Source: Wenzhouxiangellaceae bacterium (GTDB lineage: Bacteria; Pseudomonadota; Gammaproteobacteria; Xanthomonadales; Wenzhouxiangellaceae). Taken from it: DNA of 64,000 nt. The translations under genes and the position numbers were made by a program. The stretch lies in contig JANQPN010000011.1 in the NCBI GenBank assembly GCA_028289455.1, positions 1-64,000 of the forward strand. The letters are read 5' to 3'. The notes under the pieces were generated by a model. That model did not search any database. It was given only the letters and a program-made list of their open reading frames with translations, and had not been told where the DNA came from. Below are positions 56,415-64,000 of the stretch, one piece after another (the first letter of the stretch is position 1; every line of letters starts with the position of its first letter).

Positions 56415-59400
56415 TCAGCCGCACCAGTTACGTGCATTATGGAACATTTGCATCCACGGCGACACTTCACCCCAGTCAGACGGCGCCCAGGAGAAATTGA
56501 TGCTGCGCAACAGACGTTCCGGATGAGGCATGGTAATAGTCACTCTGCCATCAACGTTGCTCAACCCGCAGACCCCTTGTAGTGAACCATTAGGGTTAGC
56601 CGGATAAGCTTCGGCATATTGGCCATCGCCTTCCACATATCGCATGGCAATTTCAGCCTGTTGCAGCTGTTCAGCATCAGCAAACCGAACACGACCTTCA
56701 CCATGGGCAGTGGCAATGGGAATCCGTGAACCTGTCATGCCGGTAAAAAACAGAGATGGTGAAGGCATGACTTCCACCAAGCTTAAACGACTTTCATATT
56801 GACCGGAAAGGTTGTGTTCAAACACAGGCCAATGCTCGGTACCCGGTATTAATGAACGCAACTCAGCCAGCATCTGACAACCATTGCATACCCCCAGCGC
56901 AAATCGGTCATTACGTTCAAAAAACTGTGCAAATGCATCCCGCAAGGGCTTATTGAACAAAATCGAGCGAGCCCAGCCACGCCCGGCACCCAGCACATCC
57001 CCATAGGAAAATCCGCCACAGGCAACAACGCCCTGGAATGTTTCCAGCAATTCCGGCCGGCTTTCCAAATCACTCATGTGAACATCAACAGCAGTAAAAC
57101 CCGCGTGCATAAAGCCTGCAGCCATTTCAACCTGACTGTTAACGCCCTGCTCACGCAAAATTGCCACTTTGGGCATTTGACCGGTTGAAACCGCCGGCAG
57201 GTTCTGCGGACTGAAAGTCAATTTCGGCTGCAACCCGCTACCCCTCCAGCCATCCAGGCGCTGGTATTCTTCATCTGCGCAAACCGGGTTATCCCGTAAA
57301 CGCTGTATTACATAACTGGTCTCAGCCCAGATTTTCTGCAGTTCCCAAACTGGCTGATTCAGCAGGCGTTGCTGTGCCTGTTGAATATGTAGCTGATCAT
57401 CACCGCAGCACTGGCCAATAATCTGCAGGCATTTTTCCAGGCCTGCTGCGTTACATTGCTGCTGCAGCCAGTGGTGGTTTTCCTGAGATACCTGAACAAC
57501 CACCCCCAGTTCTTCGTTGAACAGCCATGCCAGCGGATCATCATTCTCAGGCACCTCGAGCTTAACCCCGCAATGACCGGCAAATGCCATTTCCAGCACG
57601 GTAGTAATCAACCCGCCATCACTGCGATCATGACAAGCTATCAGGCGTTTCTCAGTAACTGCCCGCTGCAGAATGTCAAATCCTGCTCTCAACAGTTCCG
57701 GCGAATCAACATCGGCTACCTCTCCGCCAGTTAGAGTACACACCTGGCTCAGTGCAGACATGCCCATTCGCTGTTTTCCATTGGCTAAATCAAACAGTAC
57801 CAGACGACTGTCATCCACCGGCATTAATTGAGGAGTGACTGCCAGTTGTGCGTCATTGACCGGGGCAAATGCCGATACAATCAATGACAGCGGCGCCTGC
57901 ATCTGATGCTCACCATCAGCCTTGTTTTCCTGATCAACAGGCCAGTGTGCATGCATCGACAATGAATCTTTGCCTACTGGAATTGCCAGTCCCAGTGCCG
58001 GACATAATTCCATGCCAACGGCTTTGACCGTTGCATATAAAGCTGCATCCTGACCCTGGCGACCGGCAGCCGCCATCCAGTTGGCTGAAAGCTTTACTTT
58101 ATCCAATTGCCCTATCGGCGCGCCGGCCAGATTGGTGATGGCTTCAGCAACCGCCATCCGGCCTGAAGCAGGCGCATCACAGACTGCTGAAGGAGTCCGT
58201 TCACCCATACTCATAGCCTGGCCGGTAAAGCCTTCAAAATCATCCATCATAACCGCGTGATCGGCCACTGGTGTCTGCCAGGGGCCGACCATCTGATCAC
58301 GGCATGACAAGCCACCGACAGTTCGGTCACCGATGGTTATCAGAAACTTCTTGCTGGCCACAGCTGGCAATCGCAAAACCCTGTGTAGAGATTCCGCCAG
58401 ATCCAGAGAATCCAGGTTCAGCAACGTGGTGGATGCCTGTGGTGGCAAGTGCAACTCACGCTGCATGGGAGGGAGTTTGCCCAGCAGCATTTCCATTGGC
58501 ATATCAATGACTGTGCTGTCGCACTGGCTGTCATTGACAACCAGCTGCAGCGCCTCTGTTGCTTCACCAACCACGGCGTACGGGCAACGTTCGCGTTTGC
58601 AAATAGCGGCAAACTGCTGTTCATCCGCCTCCGAGATACCCAGGACATAACGTTCCTGTGCTTCATTGCACCAGATTTCCATTGGCGACAAGGCAGGATC
58701 AGCACACGGTACGGCACGCAAATCAATTATCCCACCACGGCTTGAGTCATCCAGCAACTCAGGAATGGCATTGCTTAATCCACCTGCTCCGACGTCATGA
58801 ATTGCTAAAATGGGATTTCTCTCTCCCTGTGCCCAACACCGGTTGATGACTTCCTGACACCTGCGCTGCATTTCCGGATTGCCGCGCTGCACCGAGGCAT
58901 AATCAAACCCCGCATCACTGGCGCCGCTGTGAACCGATGAGGCAGCACCACCGCCTAAACCGATCAGCATCGCCGGGCCTCCCAGGACTATGATCCTGGC
59001 GCCGACTGGCAGTCTCAGTTTGTCTATTTGCCCGCTGCGGATATGCCCCATTCCACCGGCCAGCATGATGGGTTTGTGATACCCCCACCAATGGTGGTTT
59101 TGATCATCTTTATTCAGATCTGTGTTTTGCTGTGTAAATGCCCGGAAATAACCGCCCAGCGCCGGACGTCCAAACTCATTATTAAACGCTGCCGCACCAA
59201 TCGGGCCCTGCAGCATAATCTGCAGCGCACTGGCCAGACGAGCAGGTGTGTTGATCCCGGTTTCCCAAGGCCTTGGATAATTCGGCAACTGCAACTCAGA
59301 AACACTGAAGCCGGTTAATCCTGCCTTAGGTGCCGCCCCACGGCCGGTGGCCGCTTCATCACGAATCTCACCACCCGAACCCGTGGCTGCCCCTGGATGC

Positions 59401-60287
59401 GGAGAGATTGCAGTCGGATGATTATGAGTCTCTACTTTTATCTGAAAATTAGAATCCGCCGAGACCTGATGATAATCACGCTGCTGAGGGATTACCTGAA
59501 GCACCTTGGCAGCACTACCGGAAACCACAGCAGCATTATCATGGTATGCGCTCAGAACATCGTCAGGGTGCTGCTTGTGGGTATTGCGGATCATCGCAAA
59601 CAAGCTGTGCTGCTGTGGCTCATCGTCAATTCGCCACACAGCATTGAAAATTTTGTGCCGGCAATGTTCCGAGTTTGCCTGTGCAAACATCATTAATTCA
59701 GCATCAGTAGGCGCACGCCCAAGCTCTCGGTAGCCTGCTTCCAGATAAATCAGTTCCTGTTCCGACAACGCCAGAGCCAGTTCCTGATTAGCCCGGTTTA
59801 AAGCCTGCGGTAAATCACCTGTATATGACTTTAACTGGCGTTGCGGCTGAGCAGTGAATAATGCTGGAATCGCGGCGATATCCGATGTGAGCTGCTGCAG
59901 CATCGGGTCATATAAATACTCCTGCGCTGCTTCGCATAATTCTGCCGGCAGACTGTAGGCAATACACCGCTCAATCCGCTCAACCTGATCCAGTCCGCAC
60001 CGCCACGCAATATCTGTTGCCTTGCTTGACCATGGAGAAATCGTGCCCGCGCGTGGCATACAGATCAATACGTTCTCACTCAATGGCGGCTGTTCACTTC
60101 CGGCATCCAGCAATCGGCACAAGTAATCTTGCAGCTGCGGTTGAAATGCTTGCGCATTGCGCAGCTGTATCGCATAAACCTGGCAGGCCTTTATTCCTGC
60201 TATATCCCTGCCACTGACGGCAGAGATGCGCCTTTCCAGCCGATGCAGCTGAAAACTCTGCAGCGCGTTACCGCCAAACAGGGTCAT
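56415..60287 (-). CDS. purL: Phosphoribosylformylglycinamidine synthase (single chain)
   Basis: Catalyses the fourth step of purine synthesis, using glutamine and ATP. About 1290 residues from ATG 60287 ([13 protein letters not shown]); the longer frame lacks homology. It has [17 protein letters not shown], the FGAM-synthase core with [24 protein letters not shown] and the inner [18 protein letters not shown], and a C-terminal class I glutaminase domain with nucleophile Cys in [11 protein letters not shown] and TAHGEGRV. It is the long gammaproteobacterial form. Confidence 0.97.
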   Translation of the reverse strand: MTLFGGNALQSFQLHRLERRISAVSGRDIAGIKACQVYAIQLRNAQAFQPQLQDYLCRLLDAGSEQPPLSENVLICMPRAGTISPWSSKATDIAWRCGLDQVERIERCIAYSLPAELCEAAQEYLYDPMLQQLTSDIAAIPALFTAQPQRQLKSYTGDLPQALNRANQELALALSEQELIYLEAGYRELGRAPTDAELMMFAQANSEHCRHKIFNAVWRIDDEPQQHSLFAMIRNTHKQHPDDVLSAYHDNAAVVSGSAAKVLQVIPQQRDYHQVSADSNFQIKVETHNHPTAISPHPGAATGSGGEIRDEAATGRGAAPKAGLTGFSVSELQLPNYPRPWETGINTPARLASALQIMLQGPIGAAAFNNEFGRPALGGYFRAFTQQNTDLNKDDQNHHWWGYHKPIMLAGGMGHIRSGQIDKLRLPVGARIIVLGGPAMLIGLGGGAASSVHSGASDAGFDYASVQRGNPEMQRRCQEVINRCWAQGERNPILAIHDVGAGGLSNAIPELLDDSSRGGIIDLRAVPCADPALSPMEIWCNEAQERYVLGISEADEQQFAAICKRERCPYAVVGEATEALQLVVNDSQCDSTVIDMPMEMLLGKLPPMQRELHLPPQASTTLLNLDSLDLAESLHRVLRLPAVASKKFLITIGDRTVGGLSCRDQMVGPWQTPVADHAVMMDDFEGFTGQAMSMGERTPSAVCDAPASGRMAVAEAITNLAGAPIGQLDKVKLSANWMAAAGRQGQDAALYATVKAVGMELCPALGLAIPVGKDSLSMHAHWPVDQENKADGEHQMQAPLSLIVSAFAPVNDAQLAVTPQLMPVDDSRLVLFDLANGKQRMGMSALSQVCTLTGGEVADVDSPELLRAGFDILQRAVTEKRLIACHDRSDGGLITTVLEMAFAGHCGVKLEVPENDDPLAWLFNEELGVVVQVSQENHHWLQQQCNAAGLEKCLQIIGQCCGDDQLHIQQAQQRLLNQPVWELQKIWAETSYVIQRLRDNPVCADEEYQRLDGWRGSGLQPKLTFSPQNLPAVSTGQMPKVAILREQGVNSQVEMAAGFMHAGFTAVDVHMSDLESRPELLETFQGVVACGGFSYGDVLGAGRGWARSILFNKPLRDAFAQFFERNDRFALGVCNGCQMLAELRSLIPGTEHWPVFEHNLSGQYESRLSLVEVMPSPSLFFTGMTGSRIPIATAHGEGRVRFADAEQLQQAEIAMRYVEGDGQYAEAYPANPNGSLQGVCGLSNVDGRVTITMPHPERLLRSINFSWAPSDWGEVSPWMQMFHNARNWCG

Positions 60288-60454
60288 TATCTTGTCAGTA
60301 TGATTCAAATGATCGCCGGTCATCTCTGTCACGCGCAGCAAATTCCAATAGATAGAAAACAGCGCATTATAAACCAGCGGCTTTGCCGGAACCTATCTCA
60401 AAATGAAACCCCGGGCTGCTGCAGAGGACATCGCCGTATGGAAAAAGGGATTAA

Positions 60455-60469
60455 AACCCTAGCAGGGTT
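60455..60469. repeat. Small hairpin upstream of purL
   Basis: AACCCT and AGGGTT pair around a 3-base loop. It is followed on the minus strand by TTTTAATCCC and a T5 further on, which makes it a weak terminator-like element between dsbC and purL. Confidence 0.3.
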
Positions 60470-60528
60470 GTAACTTACTTATTCAGAATAGCTCAGATCG
60501 TTTTGATAACCGGTGAACCGGTCATTGC

Positions 60529-60553
60529 CTATCCCGGCTGTAAGCCGGGATAG
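60529..60553. repeat. Strong inverted repeat downstream of dsbC
   Basis: CTATCCCGGCT and AGCCGGGATAG form a perfect 11-bp stem with a 3-base loop, 30 bases after the dsbC stop. A second palindromic block, AACCGGTGAACCGGTC (60508-60523), lies close by. There is no T-tract on either strand. It may end dsbC transcription or protect its 3' end. Confidence 0.55.
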
Positions 60554-60582
60554 TTAAATTGAAACAGGATGTGTTGTTAATA

Positions 60583-61332
60583 TCAGGGCGCTGAACCAGA
60601 TGCAGTCGCTGACAGCACATCCAATCGCTGCTTCAGAGCACCCGGCGGTACATATCCAGGAATTAGAGTGCCATCCAGGGTGACGATAGCAGGCGTGCCG
60701 GTCATACCGATTTTCTGACCCAGCTTATACTGGCTTTCCACCGGATTGTCACAATCGCGCCTGACTGGTTCCTTACCTTGCTTGGCTTGTGTCATTGCGG
60801 TTTTTTGATCAGCCGAACACCAGACCGAAACAGCCTTGTCATAAGATGGTGATCCAATGCCGGCGCGTGGATACATCATGTAGTGAATAGCTATACCAAG
60901 CTCATTGTATTCAGCCATCTGTTCATGCAGTTTACGGCAATAACCACAATCGACATCGGTAAACACAATCACGCTGTGTTCCGGATTGGTGGGAGCGAAA
61001 CTGATCTGTTCAGCTGTTGAAACCGTGCCTAACAGTTCACGCCGCACTGCCGAACGGGCACGATCAGTTAAATCCACACGATTTTCAAGATCAAACAAAC
61101 GTCCCTGCAAAAGGTAATTACCGTCGGCGCTCAGGTAGATAATATCTGAATCAACCTGCACTTCCAGCACACCCGGTACGGGTGTTTCCGCGATCGCAAT
61201 CTGCTGCGCATTGGGTATCAGCTTTTGTATCGCCTGACTGACTTCCGGATAGTCCTGCGCCTGGCTATTCGGTGCTATAGCCATCAGTGGCAATACCAGC
61301 CAGATTAAAGAACTAAACTGTCGAGTTAACAT
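60583..61332 (-). CDS. dsbC: Periplasmic disulfide isomerase DsbC
   Basis: 249 residues. ATG 61332 has GGAG 6 bases upstream and gives a signal peptide ending near NSQAQ. An N-terminal dimerisation domain (residues about 25-80) precedes a thioredoxin fold with active site CGYC at residues 129-132 in VFTDVDCGYCRKLHEQM and cis-Pro in GMTGTPAIV. A second Cys pair (SVWCSADQ and RRDCDNP) matches DsbC. It repairs wrong disulfides in exported proteins, and lies downstream of xerD as in many gammaproteobacteria. Confidence 0.95.
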   Translation of the reverse strand: MLTRQFSSLIWLVLPLMAIAPNSQAQDYPEVSQAIQKLIPNAQQIAIAETPVPGVLEVQVDSDIIYLSADGNYLLQGRLFDLENRVDLTDRARSAVRRELLGTVSTAEQISFAPTNPEHSVIVFTDVDCGYCRKLHEQMAEYNELGIAIHYMMYPRAGIGSPSYDKAVSVWCSADQKTAMTQAKQGKEPVRRDCDNPVESQYKLGQKIGMTGTPAIVTLDGTLIPGYVPPGALKQRLDVLSATASGSAP

Positions 61333-61755
61333 GATCCACTCCATAAATTATGTATGCGCAATTGGACAGCATACCTTAAAAAAGTTCGTCCTGCCTGCAG
61401 GGCTTTCGGCGTTTTATTCTGCTGACGATTTAAAGCATTAGCCGCTTCGCTCAAGCACTTTGCCGTTATTCACCATACAGGCATTTGAAACAAATAAGAC
61501 CCTGAACCCACCTCTTCCGGACAACCGGCCGGCATCAGCAAACCTTGCGTGCCGTCACAGTGTCTATTTTACATTATTTGCTCATGCAGTCACTGCTGCA
61601 GCCCATATAATGCACATCAAATTCCGGACAACAAAGACACCGCTGCATACCTGCAGGTTCCGACAAAAACCAGCTTAATGGTGCCTTGACAGCATGCGGT
61701 CATACTTTCATCAGCTGCCTGGTTTAATTCGACGCGGCTGATGCCATGCCGCTGC
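61333..61755. other. Non-coding gap between xerD and dsbC
   Basis: 423 bases without a supportable gene. The open frames on the plus strand here (for example 61460-61678) have no ribosome site or recognisable product. A GTATGC/GCATAC inverted pair lies near 61353-61375, just upstream of dsbC. No convincing promoter or terminator is seen. Confidence 0.5.
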
Positions 61756-62700
61756 CTACCCTCGAGGATGATGGTCGGCATGCAATGCCTGCAGCCGCTC
61801 TCGGGCAATATGCGTATATATCTGCGTAGTCGATAAATCACTGTGCCCCAGCAGCAACTGCACCACTCTTAAATCAGCACCGTGGTCCAGCAGGTGCGTG
61901 GCAAAACAATGTCTGAGCATATGCGGGGAAATTTTTTTGTTAATACCGGCATGCCTGGCGTGCCGTCTGATCAGATACCAAAATGCCTGACGTGTCATCG
62001 GCGTTCCACGCTCGGTTACAAATACAGCATCTTGTGTTAAGCCATGAACCAGTTTAGGACGCTGGTCATCCAGATACAGCTGTATGGCTTCCAGGGCACG
62101 TTCTCCCATCGGTACCAGCCGCTCTTTACTGCCCTTGCCGAGCACTCTTACCACGCCCTGCCTAAGACTGAGGTCGGCTTGTTTAATTTGCACCAGCTCA
62201 CTGACTCGCAGACCGGTCGCATACAGCAGCTCCAGCATCGCCTTGTCACGCAGACCCAGCCTTTTGGATGTATCAATATTGAGCAGTGCATCAACCTCGG
62301 CTTCACTCAGAGCCGATGGCAGCTGCCGCATGCGTCTTGGAGCTTCCAGCAATGATGTAGGGTCTTTGGTAATTACGCCATGGTTGACGGCCCACCGGAA
62401 AAACTGCCGCAGACAGGACACTCTACGAGCCACTGTTGCTGAACTCATACCATCTAAATGCAGGTTGTTCAGATAAAGCTGTATTTCAACAGCAGTGACC
62501 TTACTCAGATCATTAACATGTTTGGCAATAAACGCAGTGAATGCGGTTAAATCCTGCTGGTAACTCTCCAGCGTATTATCCGCCAGCCCCCGCTCCGACC
62601 AGAGCATATCCAGAAATGCCTGTACCTGACGCGAAAAAGCCGGCAGCGAGTCGCTGCCGGCCATAACTTCAGTACTTGCCTCAGGCCTGGCCTTTGGCAT
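61756..62700 (-). CDS. xerD: Site-specific tyrosine recombinase XerD
   Basis: 314 residues. With XerC it resolves chromosome dimers at dif. It has an N-terminal SAM-like domain (FLDMLWSERGLADNTLESYQQDLTAF) and a catalytic domain with Arg in YATGLRVSELV, Lys in GKGSKERLVPMG, HxxR in SPHMLRHCFATHLL, then LLGHSDLSTTQIYTH with the His and the Tyr nucleophile. The N-terminus has about 20 extra residues. It is 12 bases after the histone-like gene. Confidence 0.96.
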   Translation of the reverse strand: MPKARPEASTEVMAGSDSLPAFSRQVQAFLDMLWSERGLADNTLESYQQDLTAFTAFIAKHVNDLSKVTAVEIQLYLNNLHLDGMSSATVARRVSCLRQFFRWAVNHGVITKDPTSLLEAPRRMRQLPSALSEAEVDALLNIDTSKRLGLRDKAMLELLYATGLRVSELVQIKQADLSLRQGVVRVLGKGSKERLVPMGERALEAIQLYLDDQRPKLVHGLTQDAVFVTERGTPMTRQAFWYLIRRHARHAGINKKISPHMLRHCFATHLLDHGADLRVVQLLLGHSDLSTTQIYTHIARERLQALHADHHPRG

Positions 62701-62712
62701 ACGCCAGTTCGA

Positions 62713-63402
62713 TTACTTTCCGCGCAATGCTTTCAGCGTTTGCCGCGCTGCAGATTCAACACTGGAAAGTTTTGCTTCGGCATCAGACTGCAAAGTGTTG
62801 GCACGCTTAACAATCTCATCCGTACGGCTGCGCAGTTCGTTGGCAATTACCGTCACAATTTCATCTACAGCTGCCTGTAAATGCTGTGCAATGGCATTGC
62901 TGTGATCCTGCACACTTGCCAGGCTGGCAGAAGTCTTAGCTGCGGACTTCTTAGGCCGACCTTTCTTGCCTGCTTTCTTAGGCCGTCCTTTTTTGCCGAC
63001 TTTCTTAGGCTGAGCTTTGGAAGCGGCTTTCTTGGGCCGGCCTTTCTTGCCGACTTTCTTGGGCCGTCCTTTCTTGCCAGCCTTTTTAGGCCGACCTTTT
63101 TTGCCTGCTTTCTTAGGCCGTCCTTTCTTACCCGCTTTTTTAGGACGTCCTTTTTTGCCGACTTTTTTCTTACTGCTCTTCTTCTTACTGGTTTTTTTAG
63201 TGGTTGCTTTTTTAGTTGTTTTCTTTTTAGCGACTTTTTTCTTGCTGGCTTTTTTCTTAGCAGCTTTCTTCTTGGCTGCTTTTTTCTTTGCCGGCTTAGA
63301 TGTTTCGCCTGCGCCGGTTACCGCTGCAGCACCGGAGGCTTTTCCCTCCGAAGCGTCACCAGCTGCCTGCTCATCGCCTATCAACACTTGATCTTCGTTC
63401 AT
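62713..63402 (-). CDS. Lysine-rich histone-like protein with AT-hook repeats
   Basis: 229 residues. After an acidic, Ala/Gly-rich N-terminus (residues 1-36) comes a Lys/Ala/Thr stretch (37-80, KKAAKKK type), then eight 9-residue units of (A/V)GKKGRPKK (81-152), of which the sixth is degenerate (AASKAQPKK). The seven intact units each hold the GRP core of an AT-hook, which binds the minor groove of A/T-rich DNA. The last 70 residues form an amphipathic, probably coiled-coil helix. The layout recalls histone H1-like and AlgP-like proteins, though the repeat differs. It probably binds DNA in the nucleoid. It is encoded just upstream of xerD. Confidence 0.85.
   Translation of the reverse strand: MNEDQVLIGDEQAAGDASEGKASGAAAVTGAGETSKPAKKKAAKKKAAKKKASKKKVAKKKTTKKATTKKTSKKKSSKKKVGKKGRPKKAGKKGRPKKAGKKGRPKKAGKKGRPKKVGKKGRPKKAASKAQPKKVGKKGRPKKAGKKGRPKKSAAKTSASLASVQDHSNAIAQHLQAAVDEIVTVIANELRSRTDEIVKRANTLQSDAEAKLSSVESAARQTLKALRGK
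62947..63162 (-). repeat. Eight tandem 27-bp coding repeats
   Basis: Eight in-frame 27-bp units encode the (A/V)GKKGRPKK motif of the histone-like protein. Units differ mainly at third codon positions and at the Ala/Val residue; the sixth is diverged. The array is a candidate for copy-number change by slippage. Confidence 0.85.
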
Positions 63403-63445
63403 TAAACAGTCTCAACTCAGTAAAGTGCCTAAATAATACTATAAT

Positions 63446-64000
63446 TTATCCGGCTTCGCGACGTTGCTGCACCTGCTCTTTCCACTGCCGCGCGGCGCTT
63501 CTGCTGCGTTCATAACGCAGTGCACTGTCGAATGCAGTATCAGCTGCATCAAAACGTTCAAGGTTCATTTCAGCCATGCCGATCAATAAATAGGCATTAC
63601 CGGTTTCACTGTCTTTTAAGCCACCCTTGTCAATGGCGCGCTGCAGAGCGGTTTTGGCAGGTTCCCATTCCTGTCGGTCTACCAAAATAAATGCCCGGCG
63701 CAGATCAATGCTGCCATCATCGGAATATTGACCGGCCTTTTCAAAGGCACTTAAGGCTTTTTCCAGTTCACGTGCCTGATACCACGCGTTGGCGGTCTGC
63801 TCCCAATATTTTTTATTGGCTTCAACAATACCGTCATTAATTCCTTTTTCCAGAATCTGAGCCGCTTCATAGGGCACATCACGCAGTTGATACAGACTTG
63901 ATAACTGGAGTACTTCCTGAGAGGTATCCAGCATATTATTACGATAAGCCAGCGCCAATACAGATAACGCTTTGTTTTCTTCTTTCAGATTCAGATATAC
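63446..64000 (-). CDS. TPR-repeat protein, C-terminal part (5' end off window)
   Basis: The frame is open to the window edge: bases 63959-64000 add VYLNLKEENKALSV to the visible part, so the TTG at 63958 is not the true start. About 184 residues are seen, mostly helical pairs typical of tetratricopeptide repeats (ALSAFEKAGQYSDDGSIDLRRAFILVDRQEWEPAKTALQRAI, AYLLIGMAEMNLERFDAADTAFDSALRYE). It ends with a basic helix. Function is not assignable without the N-terminal half. It lies 43 bases upstream of the histone-like gene. Confidence 0.8.
   Translation of the reverse strand, partial: VYLNLKEENKALSVLALAYRNNMLDTSQEVLQLSSLYQLRDVPYEAAQILEKGINDGIVEANKKYWEQTANAWYQARELEKALSAFEKAGQYSDDGSIDLRRAFILVDRQEWEPAKTALQRAIDKGGLKDSETGNAYLLIGMAEMNLERFDAADTAFDSALRYERSRSAARQWKEQVQQRREAG

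Noticed and set aside
61617..61841. Small minus-strand frame overlapping the end of xerD
   Set aside because: It shares sequence with xerD in another frame, has no ribosome site and no recognisable product.
62947..63162. Possible CRISPR array
   Set aside because: The repeats are head-to-tail 27-bp coding units without spacers and stay in frame inside a gene.
62881..63405. Plus-strand open frames opposite the histone-like gene (Phe/Leu/Pro-rich repeats)
   Set aside because: They mirror the lysine-rich repeats of the minus-strand gene, start without a ribosome site and encode only low-complexity sequence.

Overview
This is a chromosomal window from a gram-negative bacterium, most likely a free-living and probably aquatic gammaproteobacterium. 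The evidence is the gene order xerD-dsbC, the glyA-nrdR-ribD-ribE-ribBX-ribH-nusB-thiL-pgpA block, a long single-chain PurL, ClpB behind a sigma-32-like promoter, EttA, a type II secretion system in Xanthomonas Xps-like order, and an exosortase-H-associated membrane protein. I cannot name the genus from sequence alone. No rRNA, tRNA, prophage, insertion sequence or CRISPR array was seen. Coding density is high and most genes are on the minus strand.

Layout. 1-3.2 kb (+): the 3' end of cyanophycin synthetase and a second Mur-ligase protein that lacks the ATP-grasp domain. 3.3-4.3 kb (+): a GNAT acetyltransferase fused to a VanY-type D,D-carboxypeptidase. 4.3-8.4 kb (-): a SecB-fold protein, an AlkA-type glycosylase and a large exported penicillin/AHL acylase. 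8.6-13.7 kb (-): a DUF423 membrane protein, then a Gld-type ABC exporter module (ATPase, permease, GldG-like auxiliary, DUF4340). 14-15 kb (+): an M14 aspartoacylase-like peptidase. 15-20 kb (-): a secreted ELWxxDGT-type repeat protein and a DUF1800/DUF1501 Tat-exported pair. 20-25 kb (-): clpB with a small membrane protein, and a NarL/DesK-type two-component system divergent from an HExxH protein. 25.5-32.6 kb (-): riboflavin, thiamine, NusB, PgpA, NrdR and GlyA housekeeping genes. 32.9-34.6 kb (+): ettA. 34.6-41 kb (-): an ABC-type surface-polysaccharide export operon (Wzm/Wzt, two glycosyltransferases, a methyltransferase, an SDR) headed by a periplasmic PpiC-type isomerase. 41-44 kb (-): two exported proteins, one with the codon use of a very highly expressed gene, its own promoter and a strong terminator. 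44.2-55.7 kb (-): a complete gspE-F-G-H-I-J-K-L-M-C/N-D operon ending in a lipoprotein gene. 55.8-60.3 kb (-): an exosortase-H-associated membrane protein and purL. 60.6-64 kb (-): dsbC, xerD, a lysine-rich AT-hook-repeat histone-like protein and a partial TPR protein.

How it fits together. A large share of the window concerns the cell envelope and export: type II secretion, polysaccharide export, Tat-exported proteins, a Gld-like ABC complex, periplasmic DsbC and PpiC, an AHL acylase, and an exosortase accessory. The highly expressed exported protein at 42.6-44.1 kb lies between the polysaccharide and secretion operons and may be a major surface or secreted product. The best candidates for undescribed biology are that protein, the Mur-only CphA paralogue, the GNAT-VanY fusion, the HExxH protein next to the two-component system, and the exosortase-H-associated protein beside the secretion operon.
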